A DNA stretch of 64,000 bases from Glaciecola sp. HTCC2999 (GTDB lineage Bacteria > Pseudomonadota > Gammaproteobacteria > Enterobacterales > Alteromonadaceae), in assembly GCF_000155775.1 (NCBI RefSeq), contig NZ_DS989811.1, positions 124,527 through 188,526 of the forward strand, read 5' to 3'. Shown one piece after another: positions 10,205 to 21,829 of the stretch (position 1 is the first letter of the stretch; each line of letters opens with the position of its first letter). The notes under the pieces were generated by a model. That model was not told the origin of the DNA, ran no database searches, and saw only the letters and a list, made by a program, of their open reading frames with translations. The translations under genes and the position numbers were made by a program.

Positions 10205-11044
10205 CTAAAAATATTGTCGGTGTTGTTGCACATTGAGTGCATGTTTTATCTCATGATGCCTGTTGGGATCACTTTTAGCAATCACAAATCCAGCCCCATT
10301 TTCAATCATATCTAAGACATCGCCCCAAGGGGAATAAATAGCAGAATGTCCGTAAGTATGTCGGCCATTGCAATGGCTACCACCTTGGTTAGCGGCAATC
10401 ACATAACATTGGTATTCGATGGCGCGAGAGGCGAGTAAATGATGCCAATGCGCCTGACCTGTTTGATAAGTAAAAGCTGCCGGTACAACCAAATAATCAA
10501 TAGCGTTTTCTTTTACCATCGCATTAAACAAGGTTGAGAAGCGAATATCGTAACAAATACAGATGCCGACACGACCAAATTCAGTATCTAAGACCACTAC
10601 ATCACTTCCAGGCATCGTGGTGGCGGATTCTTGGTATGTACCCGTATTGTCAGTAATACTGACGTCAAATAAATGTGTTTTATTATATTGAGCAACTAAT
10701 TCACCAGACGGGTCAAAACACCAAGCGGTAGCGAACATTTTATTGGGATCTGGCGACGGGGTAGGGATTGAACCTGCAACTAGCCAAATATGATACGTTT
10801 TAGCAATGTCTGACAGTTTATCATGGAGTAATTGTTGCTTCTCATCTGAGAGTAACAACAACGCCTCCTTGTCTTTTCCACCAAAAAAGGCAAAGCATTC
10901 AGGAAGCACAATTAATGTGGGAAGATCATTATCCCAATTTTCTTGTGCGTGCTCAATTTGCTGGATAACTTGTACAAAATTATCATCAACATGAGGCGAT
11001 GACACTAGCTGAATAGCGACAAGGTTTATCGGATGACTTGGCAT
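10205..11044 (-). CDS. Nitrilase-superfamily amidohydrolase (Nit-like)
   Basis: A carbon-nitrogen hydrolase of the nitrilase superfamily. The Glu-Lys-Cys catalytic triad is readable: E49 in [10 protein letters not shown]122 in QYNKTHLFD and C164 in ICICYDIRF. The NKTHLFDV and [10 protein letters not shown] motifs are those of the Nit branch, whose members include deaminated-glutathione amidase; the substrate here is inferred, not shown. The 279-residue length is normal. It begins 2 nt after yhdP ends, so it is in the same operon; a nit gene at this position occurs in other non-enteric Gammaproteobacteria. Confidence 0.88.
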   Translation of the reverse strand: MPSHPINLVAIQLVSSPHVDDNFVQVIQQIEHAQENWDNDLPTLIVLPECFAFFGGKDKEALLLLSDEKQQLLHDKLSDIAKTYHIWLVAGSIPTPSPDPNKMFATAWCFDPSGELVAQYNKTHLFDVSITDNTGTYQESATTMPGSDVVVLDTEFGRVGICICYDIRFSTLFNAMVKENAIDYLVVPAAFTYQTGQAHWHHLLASRAIEYQCYVIAANQGGSHCNGRHTYGHSAIYSPWGDVLDMIENGAGFVIAKSDPNRHHEIKHALNVQQHRQYF

Positions 11045-11046
11045 AA

Positions 11047-14000
11047 CTAATTATCCGTGGGTTGGATAATCGGGACTAAAGGCTGTTTATCCAATTCAGT
11101 GAGCGGTTCATCTTCGTCTAATACACGCTGTGCATTTGCCCGTTTTGGGAGATCGATTTCAGTGCTTTGACGTTCTAGTTCTGTGATGACAGGGGCATCA
11201 AAATTCCCCTTTATGGAATAATTAATATTAGAAAATACCTTTGTTGATGTCAGTACTTGATTCACCGCTAACGCAGCTATTGCAGTAGGCGGGTTGACCA
11301 TGAAGTAAACTAAGGCTGGTAAGTTACCTGTGACATTCGGAGCAAATGATACTGTATAGTTAAGTTGTTGCTCGACTAAATCAGTATAGCCGGTGATCTC
11401 AATTTCACCAGCACCACCGTCTACAATCGTATCGTCAGTCAAAGCAATGCCATTTTCGATACTCATAGTGCCATTGATTTTGTCGTAGAAAAAGCCTTTA
11501 GCAAAGACATCTCTAAAATCTAAACTGAGCTTGCGTACTAAAGAATCTAAGGATAACAACGTGAATATCCGTGAGCCTTTATCACTGATTTCGGTAATGT
11601 AACCATCCGTTAATGACCAATCTACAGCACCGTTAACATTGGCAAAATCAAAATCAAACGGGGCGTTATCCCAGTTCAGTTCAACCTCGAAACTTGCCTG
11701 TGAGTCTTTAATCCCTGTCGAGAAGTTAAATTCATCTAAAAAGGCCCCAAAATCGTCACTTTCAATGCGCCCTTTAACAAAGGTTTTATCTGTCCATGTG
11801 CCGGTAAGATTAACACCACCATGGTCGTTTTGCGTACGTAATTGCGTAATCTCAAGCCCCTTTTCAGTGGGCTTTGTCTGCAGAATAACTTCGCCTAAGT
11901 AATTATCTAAGAATCGACATTGAGTACAGGTAAATGCGATAGGTGGGAGCTGCTGGGGTAAGACCCGCGGTGATGATACATATTCATTGTCAGAAAGGGC
12001 AACCCTTGGCTGAGCAGTCTCAAGCTGTCCATCAATATTATCGCTTGTTAACGCATTTAACGAGGTGACGTTGATATAATCGGCTTGGATATCGATACCA
12101 CGACCTAGCCAATCGTTGTAAAAGCGAATCTCACCACGTGCCTCACGTGAATTGAGTTCAATTAACCAGTTATTATCAGCTTGTTTTGCTGTTGCGTTTA
12201 CATCAGTAATCACTTGGTTAGCAAGCGTCATTTTCTCAGTCTGCATAAAGATGCGTTCAGGCGAGCCAAATAGTGGTGTACCGTTTCCATCCATGCCATT
12301 TAACAATTTACTAATAGTTTGATACCACAATGCGACATCTACTTGTTCAAGTGCTGCAGAGATACTAAAACCGACACCCATCCCTTGGAATTCACTCTCC
12401 CCTAAGGCTAAATGAGCGCGGGAAAACTGTTTTTCTTTATGTGGAATGATCCCATCAAAGCGGATCTCATTACCTAGCGTGGCATTGACTTGAGTCGCTA
12501 AGTTGGCGCCGGATAAACGGATTGAAAGTGGCATTATTACATCTTTGGTTTTAGCAAATGGCTCAGGTAACTCATGTGTGATGCCGACCAGATCGCTGTT
12601 AATAGTGAATTCGTAATCTACTCCCTTACGTTTTGGAAATAATAACGAGAGGTCACCTGACCATGTGGTGAAGCCCTTCACAACGTCTGCATACTCTGGA
12701 CTAGCACGACTTGCTAATGCTGCGATATCCCAATCCCCGTCTAGGGTAGCATTTGCTTGGTAGCCGTCAGTTGTGGTATCTCCTATGAAAGAGAGTTTGA
12801 TAGGTTGGTCGAATAATTCGGCAGAGAGTTGTTCGATTTCAATCTGTGCATTGGTAAATGCAACTTGTCCTTTAGCTTGGGTCAGCGCGAAATCCACATC
12901 TAAAAACTGCACGTAGTTATTAGGTAGATTTACCTTGCCAGTAACCATTATGTCAGCCGAGTCGAGTGGTATAGTAAGATTTACATCAGCACTTAATTCA
13001 TTAGAGATAATGATGTTTTCAGTCAGTATTTTACCTAGAGAGTCTGCCATACTTGATTGTTGCATCAATGAGGCAAGCGCAAAACCCGTTCCTTCTCCTT
13101 TCGCATCGATGGTTAATACACTTTGACTATTTAGTCCTGGAAGGGTCGCATTGAGATCAGATAATGTGACATCTAATAATTTACCCGTCGGGGCTTGCAT
13201 GGTTAAGTTATTATTTTCAAATGCTAGGTGCAGATCCATCTCACTTAAAGCTGGCCAATCAGGTGAAAAAGCAAATTCACCTTCTCGCATTGTCAGTTGG
13301 GCTTGAAAAATTCCATTGTTTCGTTCAAATGGAAAATCCTGAGCTGCACCGAACCATAATAGTTCGGCTTGGTCTACTCGACCTGTTTGGTTTGTCGTTG
13401 TTAATGCTCTTTTGAGGTAATTATACGTATTCTTTCCCATTAAATGAGTAGGTAAAAGTTTGACGACATGTTCAATCTTAGTGGGTGAAAAAGAGCCTTG
13501 TAATGCGAGCACATCAATATCAGCTCGATAAGAAAACGCTAACGCAGCGTCTACAAGGTCAGTATTGATAGTTAAATGCGAGGGTAGCATCGATACTGAG
13601 AATGGTGATATTTGGAAATATAACTGAGCGGTTAATGTTTCTAGTGCTAAATTCTGCGCGAGTAGCTGATCTGTCTGCAGTACATCATCTTGTGCTGTTA
13701 ATGATATACCCATTTGCACTGGCGGGGCGTGCTTCACTGTGGTGTTAGTCAGATCCTGAAATGCATAAACATCTAGCCCAAGTGCGTTGATACCAGGTAG
13801 TGTTGTTTGTTCAAAAGCAACGGGGTTCAACGCAATATGAGCACCCCAATAATCACTATTTTTGAATAGTGATAATTGTTCCACAGTTGCCTTAGGTTCA
13901 GCCTGTTCAAACCATAACTGTTGCGTGTTAGGGAGAAAGAATTCACCTAGATGCCGAAGGGGAGTCACATCAAAAGGAGCGTCACTAGTGAGCGTCAATA

Positions 14001-15045
14001 TTCCCTCTGCTGAACTATGGACACTAAAATCAGTAGAGATTATTTCATCATCAATCCCAATGACGACATTTTGTGCGTATACATGCCAATCTTGGACGTC
14101 AGGAACTGCCATGAAATCGATGTTTTGAATACTCGTCACCAGTGTATCGTTATCAGTTGACCAGCGTAATTGAGTCGGTGTGATTTGACCACTCACACGA
14201 TTTAATTCAGATTGTGTGATAGTAAACCATGCGTTTCCTTGAGCGACACTCTCATCTAACGAAATATAACTGGGGAGATAATTAGCTAACAACTGACCAA
14301 ATGCTATATTTTGTATTTCTAAAAAAATAGTGCCGTTTAAGTTACTAGCACTGCCTGTCAGTTGAGCTGAGAGTTGTGCGTTGTTTTGCGCATTGTTATT
14401 AAAAAAGATTTCACCTTGACCTTTATGTATTAAACCTTTGTTTAACCATAGTAAGTTGGCTATATCGATGCGTTGGGTTTGGTTATCAAATTTAAGATCA
14501 ACATGTGAATCGATGACAGAGAAATATTCAAGGCGATGTAGCAATATATCTTTGAGTAATTGCGGTAAATTGGGGTCTGTGTCAGCTGCTTGAAGCGCAG
14601 AGATAGCGTCATTTTGGTCTGGTGAGGTTGCAGCGCGACTGATGTCCAAATCAAGAGCTAAACCTTGTAGTTCAAACTTATCAGTCACGATATCCCAGCT
14701 CAACAAAGACGCCAGCATATCTATCTCAACATAAATATTTTCTAATGTGAATTCAATTGATTGTGAGGTGTTATTCGTTTCTTTTAGCGGCCGTAAAGCG
14801 ACCTTATGAAGGCTGAGACGTGGACCACTGCCTGCCCAATATCCTTCAATCTCGGTAATACTGATATCGGCATTTAATTGCTGTGAGAGAAAAGTAGAAA
14901 CATATTTGTTCACTTCATTAGTATGCGGCAAAGCCAAGCGTATAGCGGTTAAAAGCACAGCAAAACACACCACGATCACGGCACTGGTGCGCCAGATCAC
15001 TGATAGGGTTTGGTATAGCCATGTATTTTTGCTGCTGGTACTCAT
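11047..15045 (-). CDS. yhdP: AsmA-like envelope protein YhdP
   Basis: YhdP is a large inner-membrane-anchored AsmA/TamB-like protein that, with TamB and YdbH, moves phospholipids to the outer membrane. The 1332-residue protein (E. coli about 1266) has one N-terminal membrane segment at about 17-35 followed by a long beta-rich periplasmic region. The C-terminal AsmA-like part contains GAGEIEITGYTDLVEQQLNY and a NLPALVYFMVNPPTAI segment. The start is 3 nt downstream of the rng stop. The position between rng and tldD is the conserved one. Confidence 0.93.
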   Translation of the reverse strand: MSTSSKNTWLYQTLSVIWRTSAVIVVCFAVLLTAIRLALPHTNEVNKYVSTFLSQQLNADISITEIEGYWAGSGPRLSLHKVALRPLKETNNTSQSIEFTLENIYVEIDMLASLLSWDIVTDKFELQGLALDLDISRAATSPDQNDAISALQAADTDPNLPQLLKDILLHRLEYFSVIDSHVDLKFDNQTQRIDIANLLWLNKGLIHKGQGEIFFNNNAQNNAQLSAQLTGSASNLNGTIFLEIQNIAFGQLLANYLPSYISLDESVAQGNAWFTITQSELNRVSGQITPTQLRWSTDNDTLVTSIQNIDFMAVPDVQDWHVYAQNVVIGIDDEIISTDFSVHSSAEGILTLTSDAPFDVTPLRHLGEFFLPNTQQLWFEQAEPKATVEQLSLFKNSDYWGAHIALNPVAFEQTTLPGINALGLDVYAFQDLTNTTVKHAPPVQMGISLTAQDDVLQTDQLLAQNLALETLTAQLYFQISPFSVSMLPSHLTINTDLVDAALAFSYRADIDVLALQGSFSPTKIEHVVKLLPTHLMGKNTYNYLKRALTTTNQTGRVDQAELLWFGAAQDFPFERNNGIFQAQLTMREGEFAFSPDWPALSEMDLHLAFENNNLTMQAPTGKLLDVTLSDLNATLPGLNSQSVLTIDAKGEGTGFALASLMQQSSMADSLGKILTENIIISNELSADVNLTIPLDSADIMVTGKVNLPNNYVQFLDVDFALTQAKGQVAFTNAQIEIEQLSAELFDQPIKLSFIGDTTTDGYQANATLDGDWDIAALASRASPEYADVVKGFTTWSGDLSLLFPKRKGVDYEFTINSDLVGITHELPEPFAKTKDVIMPLSIRLSGANLATQVNATLGNEIRFDGIIPHKEKQFSRAHLALGESEFQGMGVGFSISAALEQVDVALWYQTISKLLNGMDGNGTPLFGSPERIFMQTEKMTLANQVITDVNATAKQADNNWLIELNSREARGEIRFYNDWLGRGIDIQADYINVTSLNALTSDNIDGQLETAQPRVALSDNEYVSSPRVLPQQLPPIAFTCTQCRFLDNYLGEVILQTKPTEKGLEITQLRTQNDHGGVNLTGTWTDKTFVKGRIESDDFGAFLDEFNFSTGIKDSQASFEVELNWDNAPFDFDFANVNGAVDWSLTDGYITEISDKGSRIFTLLSLDSLVRKLSLDFRDVFAKGFFYDKINGTMSIENGIALTDDTIVDGGAGEIEITGYTDLVEQQLNYTVSFAPNVTGNLPALVYFMVNPPTAIAALAVNQVLTSTKVFSNINYSIKGNFDAPVITELERQSTEIDLPKRANAQRVLDEDEPLTELDKQPLVPIIQPTDN

Positions 15046-15048
15046 AAA

Positions 15049-16515
15049 TTACATCATTACCACATCGAATTTATCTTGGTTATATAAATGTTCTGTTTGG
15101 ACATTGATTTGTTTCGCGACAAAAAGCTCAACTTCTGCCAACATCGCCGATTCTTCCCCCATTAAGGCTTCAGCAACCGCAGGGGATGCATAGACAACAA
15201 ATTTATCAGCATCATAAGCACGATTCACTCTAACAATTTCACGCATTACCTCAAAGCAAATCGTTTCAATCGTCTTAATTGAGCCTCGTCCCTCGCACAC
15301 AGGACAATCTTCACATAGCGTATGCTCAAGACTTTCACGTGTACGCTTTCGCGTCATTTCAATTAACCCTAAGGCGGTAAAACCATGAATATTGGTCTTG
15401 GCACGATCGAAACTACAAGCATGGGTTAATGATTGTAAGACACGTCTTTGGTGGTCAGGTTCCGTCATATCGATAAAATCAATTAAAATCATCCCTCCCA
15501 AATTACGTAAACGTAACTGACGAGCAATCGCCTGGGTCGCTTCTACATTAGTATTAAAAATGGTTTCTTCTAAATTCCGATGACCGACAAATGCGCCAGT
15601 ATTAATATCTATGGTTGTCATGGCTTCAGTTTGATCAATGATCAAATAACCACCCGACTTAAGATCTACTCGTCGTTTTAAGGCGCGTTGCGCTTCATTT
15701 TCGACATCATATAAATCGAAAATAGGTCGTTCACCTTTATAGTATTCAAGTTTATCGTGTAACTCAGGGACATATTCTTGTGTAAATTCAACTAGCTCAT
15801 TAAATGAGAGTTTGGAATCAATGCGAATTTTTTCAATTTCAGTTCCCGTAAAGTCTCGGATAACACGACGAGCTAGCGGTAAATCCTCAAACAACACATT
15901 GTTGGCTTTGGTTTTCATGCGGGTTTGAATAATGTCCCATAAACGCTTAAGGAACTCAGCATCAGCTTCCAGCTCGTGTTCGTTTACCCCCTCAGCAGCC
16001 GTGCGTAAAATGAATCCGCCATTTTCATCACAAAATTTGGATACGATATCTTTCAAACGTTCGCGCTCATCTGCGTCTTCAATGCGTTGCGAGACACCAA
16101 CATGTGTCACCGAAGGCATAAAGACTAAATAGCGTGAAGGAATAGTAATATCCGTAGTCAATCGGGCCCCTTTAGTCCCAATTGGCTCTTTGACGACTTG
16201 GACGACAATATCTTGTCCATCCCGAACTAATTCACGAATATCTTTTTTAGTAATGTGATTTGGATTAACATCATCGACGACTTCATTATGGATCACGATA
16301 TCGGATGCATGTAAAAAAGCGGCCTTATCAAAGCCAATATCCACAAATGCAGCTTGCATTCCGGGGAGTACTCGTGAAACTTTGCCACGGTATATATTCC
16401 CAACCAAACCTAGTTTAGTATGCCTCTCAATATGAATTTCTTGCAAAATACCATTATCGATTAATGCGACTCTAGACTCAGATGGGGTAACGTTGATTAA
16501 TAACTCAGCACTCAT
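15049..16515 (-). CDS. rng: Ribonuclease G
   Basis: RNase G is a 5'-end-sensing endoribonuclease that matures the 16S rRNA 5' end and starts decay of some mRNAs. The 488 residues match E. coli (489). An S1 domain with LVGNIYRGKVSRVLPGMQAAFVDIG is at about 36-65; the RNase E/G catalytic core has IDINTGAFVG and ILIDFIDM with the metal-binding Asp residues; the zinc-link CEDCPVCEGRG follows near 405. The short C-terminus separates it from RNase E. It sits in the operon between maf and yhdP. Confidence 0.96.
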   Translation of the reverse strand: MSAELLINVTPSESRVALIDNGILQEIHIERHTKLGLVGNIYRGKVSRVLPGMQAAFVDIGFDKAAFLHASDIVIHNEVVDDVNPNHITKKDIRELVRDGQDIVVQVVKEPIGTKGARLTTDITIPSRYLVFMPSVTHVGVSQRIEDADERERLKDIVSKFCDENGGFILRTAAEGVNEHELEADAEFLKRLWDIIQTRMKTKANNVLFEDLPLARRVIRDFTGTEIEKIRIDSKLSFNELVEFTQEYVPELHDKLEYYKGERPIFDLYDVENEAQRALKRRVDLKSGGYLIIDQTEAMTTIDINTGAFVGHRNLEETIFNTNVEATQAIARQLRLRNLGGMILIDFIDMTEPDHQRRVLQSLTHACSFDRAKTNIHGFTALGLIEMTRKRTRESLEHTLCEDCPVCEGRGSIKTIETICFEVMREIVRVNRAYDADKFVVYASPAVAEALMGEESAMLAEVELFVAKQINVQTEHLYNQDKFDVVMM

Positions 16516-16533
16516 ATTCTTATAATCCTTGAC

Positions 16534-17136
16534 TTAAGACGATATCACGCCAGCATCTTGTAAGCATAATACGGTTTGGGCTAATGGTAAGCCAACAATA
16601 CCACTGTAGCTACCATCAATATGCGTAACAAATTGGCCACCCATCCCTTGAATCGCATAACCACCGGCTTTACCAAGCGGTTCACCTGTTTCCCAGTAAG
16701 CTTCTATTTGTTGAGTTGATACTGTTGCAAAGGTAACGGTTGAAGTCACCACACTTTCAGTAATTTTCATCTTAGTATTGATTAGAGTTGCGACACATAT
16801 TGCCGTGATAACTTCATGGGACTGACCTGATAATAGGTTCATCATTTCTGTAAAATGCGCTTTATCGGATGGTTTACCTAAGATTTGGCCATCGATATGA
16901 ATACTCGTATCACTCCCAAGAATATATTTATCGCTATGAGAACCTGCTATAACACAGGCTTTTTCCCTAGCGACTCTTTGGACATAATCATGCGCTTTTT
17001 CATCATGCAGTACCGCTTCATCAATATCAGCTGGGATTTGGTCAAAATCGACCCCTAATTGACTTAACAGCTCAACACGACGTGGTGAGGCAGAGGCAAG
17101 CACTAGTGGGTGATATTGCTGGTAAAGTTGAGTCAT
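16534..17136 (-). CDS. maf: Maf nucleotide pyrophosphatase (YhdE type)
   Basis: Maf proteins hydrolyse canonical or modified nucleoside triphosphates; the YhdE branch prefers dTTP and UTP and affects septum formation when overproduced. The 200-residue protein has LVLASASPRRVELLSQLG at about 11-28, the EKA and GSDTSIHIDGQILGKP motifs at about 70-90 and the C-terminal GIVGLPLAQT. It overlaps mreD by 4 nt (ATGA), so translation is likely coupled. The position after mreD is conserved. Confidence 0.94.
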   Translation of the reverse strand: MTQLYQQYHPLVLASASPRRVELLSQLGVDFDQIPADIDEAVLHDEKAHDYVQRVAREKACVIAGSHSDKYILGSDTSIHIDGQILGKPSDKAHFTEMMNLLSGQSHEVITAICVATLINTKMKITESVVTSTVTFATVSTQQIEAYWETGEPLGKAGGYAIQGMGGQFVTHIDGSYSGIVGLPLAQTVLCLQDAGVISS

Positions 17137-17606
17137 GATAAACCCATCTGACGACGTATTTTACGTAATATCCAAAATAACCAAGGCCACAAAAAGACAG
17201 TGGTGACGATTGGCCAAAAATAACTGAATTGGAAATACACATTAGTCAGCCAATGTTGTAACCAAAAGATGATTAAGTTGTATAACGCGGTTAAAAGGCC
17301 AAGTAAGACCATTTGCTGCCACACCGAATAATTACGTAATCGTTGGTAATGTAATGAGGAAATATAAATGACCACCACTAATGCTAAGCTGTTCAGGCCT
17401 AAACTGTAACCCAGTAAAATATCTAATATGACTCCGCAAGCAAACGCTAAACCAAGGTTGACTCGCTGTGGTAAGGCGATATTCCAATACACTAATACTA
17501 ATAATAGCCAGTCAGGTCTATACATGGCTACGTCTAAAGGCATCGGTATTACTTCGAGTACTAAAGCGATGAATATGGACAAATAAATAACGTAGCGTTT
17601 ATTCAT
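17133..17606 (-). CDS. mreD: Rod shape-determining protein MreD
   Basis: MreD is a small integral membrane protein of the elongasome that works with MreC and RodA/PBP2. The 157-residue protein is almost entirely hydrophobic with five to six predicted transmembrane segments, and has the family signatures VIPMPLDVAMYRPDWLLLVL at about 20-39 and GILLD-like GVILDILLGYSLG at about 58-70. It overlaps mreC by 8 nt and maf by 4 nt. Confidence 0.94.
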   Translation of the reverse strand: MNKRYVIYLSIFIALVLEVIPMPLDVAMYRPDWLLLVLVYWNIALPQRVNLGLAFACGVILDILLGYSLGLNSLALVVVIYISSLHYQRLRNYSVWQQMVLLGLLTALYNLIIFWLQHWLTNVYFQFSYFWPIVTTVFLWPWLFWILRKIRRQMGLS

Positions 17607-18480
17607 TTAAATCCCCTTTAATCACTCTGTTTTCCGTTGCACTTAATGGTGCCAATGGCATCTCTTGTTGACCTAAGAGTAGCAGATAACGAAGTCTATC
17701 TAACCGGGCCAGAGGAGTGGCTTTAACCATAGCAAAAGGGCGACCTTCATCACGTTTAATTTGTGAAATCACTGCTACTGGATATCCTTCTGGGAAGACA
17801 TTGCCCAGTCCAGATGTAATTAAAATATCACCTTCGGCTACATCGGCACTATGAGGTACATGTTTGATATTTAAGAGATTCAGTTCACCACTGCCGTTTG
17901 CGATAAGGCGTAAATTATTACGTAAGATACGCACAGGAATGGCATGCGATAAATCAGAAACCAGTAATACGCGAGAGGTCGTTTGTGCAACATCGACAAT
18001 TTGGCCCACGACACCTTGGTCATCAATAACCGGTTGGGTATTAAATACACCGTTAATACTGCCTTTGTTAATGAGTACCTGCAAGGAGTAAGGATTATTA
18101 TCCACAGCCATCAGTTCGGCGACTTTTTTGGGCAAATTCGTTTGGATCGGGGCATCAAGTAATTTACGGAGCTGTTCATTTTCAGCTTGTAAACTTTGAT
18201 ATCGTTGATTATCGGCTTGCAGTATAACTAGTTGTTGGATTAACGCTTCATTCTCTGTGATAAGTTGCTCTTGGGAAATAATTCTATCGGTACTAGCATC
18301 GAGAAATACTGCAGGTAAGCTCGCGATATATTGCACTGGGGAGACGAGCGTGGTCAGTAAGCTGCGTAAAGGTTTGAAAACGCCATAAAGGCCGTCAGAG
18401 ATAAGCAAGCCGAGAGAAAGCACGACTACAATTAATAATCGGGATTCTAAAGTGGGACCACGGTTGAATATCGGTTTCAT
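17599..18480 (-). CDS. mreC: Rod shape-determining protein MreC
   Basis: MreC is a bitopic protein that organises the wall elongation complex in the periplasm. The 293 residues include a basic cytoplasmic start, a membrane helix at about 14-32, a coiled coil at about 70-108 (repeated Gln/Leu/Glu) and a beta-rich domain with GVVGQIVDVAQTTSRVLLVSD. It follows mreB across a 34-nt gap that contains an intrinsic terminator, so its expression probably depends on read-through. Confidence 0.95.
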   Translation of the reverse strand: MKPIFNRGPTLESRLLIVVVLSLGLLISDGLYGVFKPLRSLLTTLVSPVQYIASLPAVFLDASTDRIISQEQLITENEALIQQLVILQADNQRYQSLQAENEQLRKLLDAPIQTNLPKKVAELMAVDNNPYSLQVLINKGSINGVFNTQPVIDDQGVVGQIVDVAQTTSRVLLVSDLSHAIPVRILRNNLRLIANGSGELNLLNIKHVPHSADVAEGDILITSGLGNVFPEGYPVAVISQIKRDEGRPFAMVKATPLARLDRLRYLLLLGQQEMPLAPLSATENRVIKGDLNE

Positions 18481-18509
18481 AATAAAAAAGGCAACCCATC
18501 GTTGCCTTT
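18481..18509 (-). terminator. Intrinsic terminator between mreB and mreC
   Basis: AAAGGCAAC (18487-18495) and GTTGCCTTT (18501-18509) form a perfect 9-bp stem with a 5-nt loop. Read on the - strand the stem is followed by TTTTTTATT, a classical U-tract. It lies between the mreB stop and the mreC start and would reduce mreCD and downstream expression relative to mreB. Confidence 0.85.
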
Positions 18510-18514
18510 ACTCT

Positions 18515-19567
<1,053 letters not shown>

Positions 19568-19575
19568 TTATTCTG

Positions 19576-19604
19576 TAATTATTAAGGGTCTTAATATCTG
19601 ACAA
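19576..19604 (-). promoter_or_regulatory. Probable mreB promoter
   Basis: On the - strand TTGTCA (19599-19604) and TAATTA (19576-19581) are separated by exactly 17 nt, and the -10 ends 18 nt before the mreB ATG. The -35 matches the consensus at 5 of 6 bases; the -10 is weaker. Confidence 0.45.
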
Positions 19605-19654
19605 GCATTTTATGATATGTTTCACTTTAATGCATACTTTTTTAAGTGTAATTG

Positions 19655-19705
19655 ATATAAAAAAGCCAGATAACATCAAGAAATGTGATATCTGGCTGTT
19701 TTTAA
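19655..19705 (-). terminator. Terminator downstream of ssb
   Basis: AGCCAGATA (19664-19672) pairs with TATCTGGCT (19689-19697), and the inner ACAT/ATGT extends the stem with a small bulge. On the - strand the stem is followed by TTTTTATAT, so it terminates the yajR-ssb transcript ahead of the mreB promoter. A T-run on the other side makes it potentially bidirectional. Confidence 0.8.
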
Positions 19706-19726
19706 TTGTTAGAAACGGTTGCTTCC

Positions 19727-20254
19727 TTAGAACGGAATATCGTCATCGTATTCAAAGTTTGGTTCTTGAGGAGCCGGTGTGCTAGGTGCCTGAACTGGTG
19801 CTTGTTGAGGTTTATTATACCCACCAGTTGCTTGTGGAGCCTGGTTTTGTCCACCATAATTTGATTGGGGCTGATTATATCCACCGCCTTGGTTGCCACC
19901 GCCCATACCGCCTTGACCACGGGAATCAAGCATTTGCATTTGATCAGCAATAATCTCTGTCGTGTAACGATCATTACCTTGTTGATCTTGCCATTTACGC
20001 GTTTGTAATTTGCCTTCGAGGTATACCTTAGAGCCTTTCTTTAAGTATTCGCCTGCAATCTCAGCTAAACGACGATACATAGTAATACGATGCCATTCAG
20101 TGCGCTCTTGCGGTTGTCCTTGTTGGTCTTTCCAGCTTTCGCTCGTGGCGACACTTAGATTAGCCACAACACCACCATTAGGTAAATTTTTAACTTCAGG
20201 ATCGTTGCCTAAGTTACCCACTATAATTACTTTATTAACACCTTTTGTTGCCAT
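19727..20254 (-). CDS. ssb: Single-stranded DNA-binding protein
   Basis: SSB coats single-stranded DNA in replication and repair and recruits partners through its C-terminal tip. The 175-residue protein has an OB fold (about 1-112) beginning [20 protein letters not shown], with [22 protein letters not shown] and [17 protein letters not shown], then a Gly/Gln/Pro-rich linker and the acidic tip DDDIPF. It lies 14 nt after yajR. No LexA box is visible in the short gap. Confidence 0.97.
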   Translation of the reverse strand: MATKGVNKVIIVGNLGNDPEVKNLPNGGVVANLSVATSESWKDQQGQPQERTEWHRITMYRRLAEIAGEYLKKGSKVYLEGKLQTRKWQDQQGNDRYTTEIIADQMQMLDSRGQGGMGGGNQGGGYNQPQSNYGGQNQAPQATGGYNKPQQAPVQAPSTPAPQEPNFEYDDDIPF

Positions 20255-20268
20255 GTTATACCTCGTTA

Positions 20269-21615
20269 TTATTGCACTGCTTGTTGAGCTAATGTTAAAT
20301 CGAATGTGTGCGGATCAACTTTTAAATAAGCTGCTCGCTCGTCCTCAACGACAGTGATATCTTTTATTCCAGCAATTGCCTGTAAACGTTCTGCCACTTC
20401 AGCAACTGAATATCGTGTGTCTTTGAGATTAAGTGTAACGCGTTTTAGGCGTTCATGGTGGCTTAAAAATGAAATAATTACCAGCCACAATATCCCAATC
20501 ACTGAACACGTAGTATAGAGCGTATTTTCCGAAAATGAACTGATCAGGAGGCCAGAAATAGTGCCGCCTAAAAAAGCACCAAAAAATTGAAAACTGGCAT
20601 AGATACCCATGGCACTTCCTTTGCTACCGGCTGGTGCGATACTCGATACTAATGCTGGAATATTGGCCTCTAAATAGTTAAACCCAATGAAAAATAATAT
20701 AGCAAAAGCATATAACTGCCAGAGTGCTAATGAGTGTTCTCTCTCCCATCCAAAACCAATGAAACACAGTGTCATTGCAATAATGCTGATTTGCATGACT
20801 AATTTAGGATGAATTTTAGCGACACGCATTAATCCTAATAATCCGACGATAGATATCAGCAAAACAGGTAAATACCACGTCCATTGTTGTGCTAGAGCAA
20901 TGCCTGTGGCACTTAACATTTGAGGTAGTTGTACAAATAAAATAGTAATCATCATATGTAATACGCAAACACTGATGTTTAACAGACGCAGCTGAGGATG
21001 AGTCAGTAATACACGCAATTGGCTAAAGCGTGGCAAAGTATCGGCACTTGGCGCTACATTAGTGGCGTTAGGTACTAAAAATAGGACCAATCCAATGCCA
21101 GTAATACTAAGCAATACAGTGATAAAAAAGATCCCACTTAAGCCATACATACCTGAAATAATGGGGCCCAAAATCAGCGCTAAATAAAAAGATAAGCCAA
21201 TCGACACACCGATAATCGCCATCACCTTGGTGCGCTGTGACTCACGCGTGACATCGGCAGCAAGCGCCATAACCGCGCCAGCAATGGCTCCTGCTCCTTG
21301 CAGTACTCGACCAATAATTAACCATGTCATATCTGAAGCCAGACCGGCCACTAAGCTTCCTAATGCAAAACATAATAGGCCACCAATAATAACCGGTTTA
21401 CGGCCAATTTTATCAGAGAGCATACCCATTGGTATTTGCAGTAGGGCTTGGGTTAGTCCATAGCCACCAATCGCTAAGCCAACTAATAGTGGAGAATAGT
21501 CGGGAAAATCACGTGCCAAGATCGCTAATACTGGCACGACCATGAATAGGCCCAGCATTCGAAGAATATAAATGGCTGCGAGGGTTAAAGCCGCGCGAAA
21601 TTCCGTAGCGTTCAC
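20269..21615 (-). CDS. yajR: YajR-type MFS transporter with C-terminal ferredoxin-like domain
   Basis: A major-facilitator protein of unknown substrate, closely like E. coli YajR. The 448 residues have about 12 membrane segments, motif A variant [16 protein letters not shown] at about 64-79, and motif [13 protein letters not shown] in TM1. After TM12 there is a soluble tail of about 60 residues ([19 protein letters not shown]) matching the YAM domain that distinguishes YajR. Adjacent to ssb and divergent from uvrA, a common gammaproteobacterial arrangement. Drug efflux is only an inference from the family. Confidence 0.88.
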   Translation of the reverse strand: MNATEFRAALTLAAIYILRMLGLFMVVPVLAILARDFPDYSPLLVGLAIGGYGLTQALLQIPMGMLSDKIGRKPVIIGGLLCFALGSLVAGLASDMTWLIIGRVLQGAGAIAGAVMALAADVTRESQRTKVMAIIGVSIGLSFYLALILGPIISGMYGLSGIFFITVLLSITGIGLVLFLVPNATNVAPSADTLPRFSQLRVLLTHPQLRLLNISVCVLHMMITILFVQLPQMLSATGIALAQQWTWYLPVLLISIVGLLGLMRVAKIHPKLVMQISIIAMTLCFIGFGWEREHSLALWQLYAFAILFFIGFNYLEANIPALVSSIAPAGSKGSAMGIYASFQFFGAFLGGTISGLLISSFSENTLYTTCSVIGILWLVIISFLSHHERLKRVTLNLKDTRYSVAEVAERLQAIAGIKDITVVEDERAAYLKVDPHTFDLTLAQQAVQ

Positions 21616-21829
21616 AGATATGACTACTTTTCATTATTAAAAAAGACACGCAGTTTAGCATATTTTTCGCGAAGTAAAATCTATGACCTGCAAAGCAAAA
21701 GTGCCAAAAAGGGTTTATGATCAAAACCGGCAAAAATGCGTATTGTATTTATTAATTTTAATCACCTTAATATGTCGTAATCTCAAACGATTCTGTCATA
21801 CTACAGGTTTTGCATATTGAAACGGTTGC

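Noticed and set aside
21793..21806. CTGT-N6-ACAG upstream of uvrA as a LexA box
   Set aside because: The spacer is 6 nt, not 8, so it does not fit the gammaproteobacterial LexA consensus.
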